Positions 15,214-18,265 of a stretch of 18,265 nt of DNA are shown here, in pieces. Source of the stretch: JBCCTX01 sp039197765 (GTDB lineage: Bacteria > Bacteroidota > Bacteroidia > J057). Positions within the stretch are counted from its first letter, which is position 1. The number at the start of each line of letters is the position of its first letter. Made by a program: the position numbers and the translations under genes. The notes under the pieces are model-generated. The model did not search any database. It saw nothing but the letters and a program-made list of their open reading frames with translations, and was not told the origin of the DNA. The stretch lies in the NCBI GenBank assembly GCA_039197765.1, contig JBCCTX010000153.1, positions 1-18,265 of the forward strand, read 5' to 3'.

Positions 15214-18200
15214 TCATTGTATAAGCAACGCTTGGGTCAGCTGCCAATTATTTCCTCGGACTTGTAATAAATAGATTCCGCTTGTCCACCCTCCGACGTT
15301 AACGCTTTCTGCTGTATTTCCCACCTTTTGCCAGACGGTCTGCCCTCTAGGGTTTATCAGCTGGTACAAAACGCTTGTGTCATTAGGAAGGTCTTCTACC
15401 TTCATCTCAACCGTATGCCAAGCTGGATTAGGGAAGAGGGAAATTTTGGGAGCTCTGAGTTGTTCGACCAACTGTAAATTATGATTCAGGCGGAAGCTCT
15501 GAGTAGTCTGGGTAATAATTGGACATCCCAGCACCTCCACTTCGGACATATGCAAAATCCCATTGTAGGATAACTGTATCCGTAGGTACCTACCGGACTC
15601 GTTGAGGGTAATTTGCTCTTCAGCTTGTGCTGAACCTGAAAAGAAAACCTTTTTCACAGCAGGATCTAAGCGTATATCATCTAGTGAGGCTCCAGGAGAA
15701 AAAGGAAAAGCAGAAATTAGTATATAGAAGTTGCGCAGGCGATCCTGTCCATCATCACTTCTGTTAAAGAGGTGAATGGTTTCCAATTCACTCAACTGAC
15801 CGAGATCTACTTCCCACCAAGGATGGACTTCCCTAGTAGTATGTTGCAGGTTGGCACTCCAGGGTGAATTGCCTACTGAGTCTCCATCCACGGCATAACG
15901 GGCATACCCTTGTCCGTAAGTACTGGATTGATTTGTAGGTTGAGCTAAGGCCAAATTAACAGGCGCATTGCCCTGGCAACTTGAGCTATTTTCCAGTACA
16001 CATCCCTTCACTACGATTTCTGCTACATGGAGAATTCCTGTCCCTGCGAGTTGAATCCGTACGTATCGCCCCTCTGTGTTCACCTCAATAGTTTCTTCCA
16101 ATCCCACTTCCCCTAGGTAGTGGACAGCTTTACGCGAAGAGTCAGCCAGAAGCTCCTGTAAACTCGCAGCACCCATCATAGGAGAATCCGAGATAAATAC
16201 ATAGAAATTGCCTAGCCGCTCTTGAAATCTGTCTCCTCTGTTAAATATTTGAATGTGATTGATGTAACTGAAATTTCTCAAGTCAACTTCCCACCAGGGA
16301 TTTTCCTCAGGCAAAGTATGCTGTAAATCTGCTGCCCATGGGGAACTACCTTCCGTATTTCCATCATTTGCAATAGAGGCCTCCCCAGAAGCATACGTGC
16401 TGGATTGAAAACTGGGTTGATTGAGGGCTAAATTGGGGAAATTGCTTCCCCCACATGGACTTAGAGTTTCCTGACAGCCAATTATTTCAACCTCAGAAAC
16501 GTGCAGCGTTCCCCTTCCCACTAATTGAACCCGCACGTATCTCCCAGCCAAGTCTATGGAGAAAATTTCTTGGATCCCTGCGACTCCAGGGAAATAAATC
16601 TGTTGCACAGAAGGATCATCTAATAAGTCTTCAAGGCTTTGACTACCAGTCATCGGAGCGCCTGAAACTAAAATATAAAAATTTGCCAGCCTCTCCTGAT
16701 ACTGGTCTGAACGGTTGAATATATTTATCCGATCAATATGGCTTAGCCGCCCCAGATCCACCTCCCACCAGGGATTAGCTTCTTCCTGGGTATGCTGTAA
16801 ATTTGCGGTCCAGGGTGAATTACCCGTGTAGATACCATCGTTGGCAAAGAAAGGTTCTCCGAGTCCGTAGGTAGAAGATTGACTTACCGATTGGTTTAGC
16901 GCCAAGTTTGCTAATTCATTTCCCTGACATTGACCACTCCTAAGAGCACAAGTAGTAACTTCTACCTCTACGATATGCAGGATTCCTGTTCCTGAAAGTT
17001 GGAGGCGTATATAACGTCCTGAAGTATTTATTGGGATACGTTCTACCCATTCTGCTTCGCCTTCAAAATAGATCACTTCCATGGATTCATCCGTTAAATG
17101 ATCTGCTAAGGAAGCACCTTCTTCAAAGGGAGTGGAAGAAACGAGTAGATAAAAATCCTTCAGTCTTTCCCAGTATCCATCACTCCTATTATATATATGA
17201 ATGTAGTCGAGAGATTGGATCTGCCCTAAGTCTACCTCCCACCAGGGTTGAGATTCATTTTGTGTATGCTGTAGGTCAGCAGTCCATGGGGAAGTCCCAA
17301 AAATATCTCCATCTACAGCAAGACTTGCATCGCCAACTCCATATGTAGATGATTGCCGAGTAGGCTGATTGGAAGCCAGATTGACCGGGGCTTTAGGTTT
17401 TACAATCTCGAACCCTCGCTCCCCTAGGTTGGCGCCCATATGGAGCTTCACTGGACCCATATATTTGATGACAATTCGATCTTCGACCTGGATAGAACTC
17501 GGAACTTTATCTGAAGATTCCCATCGATAGATTCCCCAACGAATATCTGGGCAGTTATCATCAGAGTACATATTGGGGTTATTGAGGATTTGGGCAGATG
17601 GTCTTTGGTATGAAAACTCGGAGGAACTGCACGCCTCGTGCATCCATACCTTTACATAGCCATCGTTTCCCTTGCTATACTTTATTTCTACGACAAAATC
17701 ATACCACTTGTCTTCCTCTATAAATCCTATGTCATCTATAATATCTACAGGCCCAGCTCCTGTAACCAGTTGAAGCCTCTTGCCTGGTAGCATCATAATC
17801 TGCGTAGCTGGGCTTCCGTCTCCGCAATTATTCCGAAATTGCATGGTAGTCATGCGATGAGAATCATCCAGTTCTGTCCATTTCTCAGACCAACCAAACC
17901 ATACGGTGGTTCCTTCGCCGATTCCTAAGTCCCGATAACTGTTAAGCGTATGAACCTCTGAACGCTCTGCAGTTACATTTTGGTTACAGGCCTCCAGAAA
18001 ATTGGCATTGGTGTAATGTTTAATTGAGTAGGTACCTGGAAAACGTTGCTCTTCCAAAACTCCATAGGAAAGGCTGGCTCCCTGCGTGTTTTCTATTCCC
18101 CCAGCTTGGTCTTCTAGCCCACAATTGATGAGTCGCTTCCAAAAAATTGAATCGAGGTCTGTAGGAGCCCAGTTAAAAAGCCTTAAAGGCTCCTGTGCCA

Positions 18201-18265
18201 AACTACTTGGGACCTGCCCCATTCCCGTAACCCATAAAAATAAGAAAAAGGTGAACTTGGGGTTA
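15214..18265 (-). CDS. Secreted polysaccharide-lyase-like protein with four F-type lectin domains and T9SS tail (5' end outside the window)
   Basis: The first ATG in the window is at 18222, but the frame stays open to the edge and upstream codons read NPKFTFFLFLWVTG, part of a signal peptide, so the true start lies beyond 18265. Counting from the internal Met at 18222: residues about 24-270 look like a heparin-lyase-I-type jelly roll (RSE at 87-89, VWFGWSEKW, then WYDFVVEIKYS and GYVKVWMH); this assignment is moderate. Four fucolectin-like domains follow (about 280-425, 438-583, 597-741, 756-900), each with H-x26-R-x-D-x4-R. Short cysteine-containing linkers join them. The end (about 925-1002) is a T9SS sorting domain beginning ISLFPNPAWHTV. 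The protein should be exported and surface-bound or released, binding fucose-rich glycans and possibly cutting an acidic polysaccharide. A non-enzymatic adhesin is the alternative. Confidence 0.85.
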   Translation of the reverse strand, partial: NPKFTFFLFLWVTGMGQVPSSLAQEPLRLFNWAPTDLDSIFWKRLINCGLEDQAGGIENTQGASLSYGVLEEQRFPGTYSIKHYTNANFLEACNQNVTAERSEVHTLNSYRDLGIGEGTTVWFGWSEKWTELDDSHRMTTMQFRNNCGDGSPATQIMMLPGKRLQLVTGAGPVDIIDDIGFIEEDKWYDFVVEIKYSKGNDGYVKVWMHEACSSSEFSYQRPSAQILNNPNMYSDDNCPDIRWGIYRWESSDKVPSSIQVEDRIVIKYMGPVKLHMGANLGERGFEIVKPKAPVNLASNQPTRQSSTYGVGDASLAVDGDIFGTSPWTADLQHTQNESQPWWEVDLGQIQSLDYIHIYNRSDGYWERLKDFYLLVSSTPFEEGASLADHLTDESMEVIYFEGEAEWVERIPINTSGRYIRLQLSGTGILHIVEVEVTTCALRSGQCQGNELANLALNQSVSQSSTYGLGEPFFANDGIYTGNSPWTANLQHTQEEANPWWEVDLGRLSHIDRINIFNRSDQYQERLANFYILVSGAPMTGSQSLEDLLDDPSVQQIYFPGVAGIQEIFSIDLAGRYVRVQLVGRGTLHVSEVEIIGCQETLSPCGGSNFPNLALNQPSFQSSTYASGEASIANDGNTEGSSPWAADLQHTLPEENPWWEVDLRNFSYINHIQIFNRGDRFQERLGNFYVFISDSPMMGAASLQELLADSSRKAVHYLGEVGLEETIEVNTEGRYVRIQLAGTGILHVAEIVVKGCVLENSSSCQGNAPVNLALAQPTNQSSTYGQGYARYAVDGDSVGNSPWSANLQHTTREVHPWWEVDLGQLSELETIHLFNRSDDGQDRLRNFYILISAFPFSPGASLDDIRLDPAVKKVFFSGSAQAEEQITLNESGRYLRIQLSYNGILHMSEVEVLGCPIITQTTQSFRLNHNLQLVEQLRAPKISLFPNPAWHTVEMKVEDLPNDTSVLYQLINPRGQTVWQKVGNTAESVNVGGWTSGIYLLQVRGNNWQLTQALLIQ
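15523..17385 (-). repeat. Four tandem F-type lectin modules encoded in one gene
   Basis: Four units of about 145 codons lie at roughly 16948-17385, 16474-16911, 16000-16434 and 15523-15957. Shared landmarks are NLA..Q...QSSTY, SPW.A.LQHT, PWWEVDL, NR.D....RL, FY..(V/I)S, GRY(I/L/V)R.QL and LH..E. The linkers carry cysteine pairs. The units are clearly homologous but diverged at the sequence level, so the duplication is old rather than a recent tandem expansion. Confidence 0.88.

Noticed and set aside
15523..17385. The four-fold repeat as a recent tandem duplication or phase-variable repeat
   Set aside because: The copies share motifs at protein level but are well diverged in DNA, so slippage or recombination between them is not suggested.

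Overview
The window looks like chromosomal DNA from a Bacteroidota bacterium, probably a free-living aerobic or microaerobic one (Saprospiria/Cytophagia-like would fit, but I cannot fix the lineage). The evidence is two proteins with C-terminal type IX secretion (Por) sorting domains, a DUF4270 lipoprotein next to a half-length GT5 'glycogen synthase', a mitochondrial-type aconitase, and two promoters that fit the Bacteroidota pattern TTG-N20-TAnnTTTG. I see no rRNA, tRNA, CRISPR array, insertion sequence or phage gene.

Layout from left to right. At 214-1293 two paralogous MarR repressors form a minus-strand operon with a clear promoter and a clear intrinsic terminator. A 598-base AT-rich gap with several small inverted repeats follows (1209-1806). 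At 1807-5588 a secreted M43-type metalloprotease with a PKD domain and a T9SS tail is directly followed by a membrane PAS histidine kinase; stop and start lie within a few bases of each other. Two hairpins (5641-5730) separate this pair from panC (5872-6717), which makes pantothenate. Divergent from panC, at 6894-9692, are a glycogen-synthase-like half enzyme with a degraded substrate loop, an overlapping DUF4270 lipoprotein, and a TetR regulator broken by a one-base frameshift. On the minus strand again lie cydB and cydA (cytochrome bd oxidase), a small possible membrane ORF that contains a perfect terminator hairpin, and the TCA-cycle aconitase (12677-14941). At the right edge is a large secreted protein with a polysaccharide-lyase-like N-terminus, four tandem F-type lectin (fucolectin) domains and a T9SS tail. 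Its true start lies beyond the window.

The genes fall into central metabolism (panC, acn, cydAB), surface or secreted functions (M43 protease, DUF4270 lipoprotein, lectin-lyase) and regulation (two MarR, one histidine kinase, one broken TetR). They do not form a single obvious system. The points most worth a second look are the lectin protein, in which all four modules keep the H-x26-R-x-D-x4-R fucose-binding signature but lack its CC pair; the GT5-like/DUF4270 pair; the terminator inside an ORF between acn and cydA; and the frameshifted TetR. Functions are inferred by reading motifs; no database search was run.
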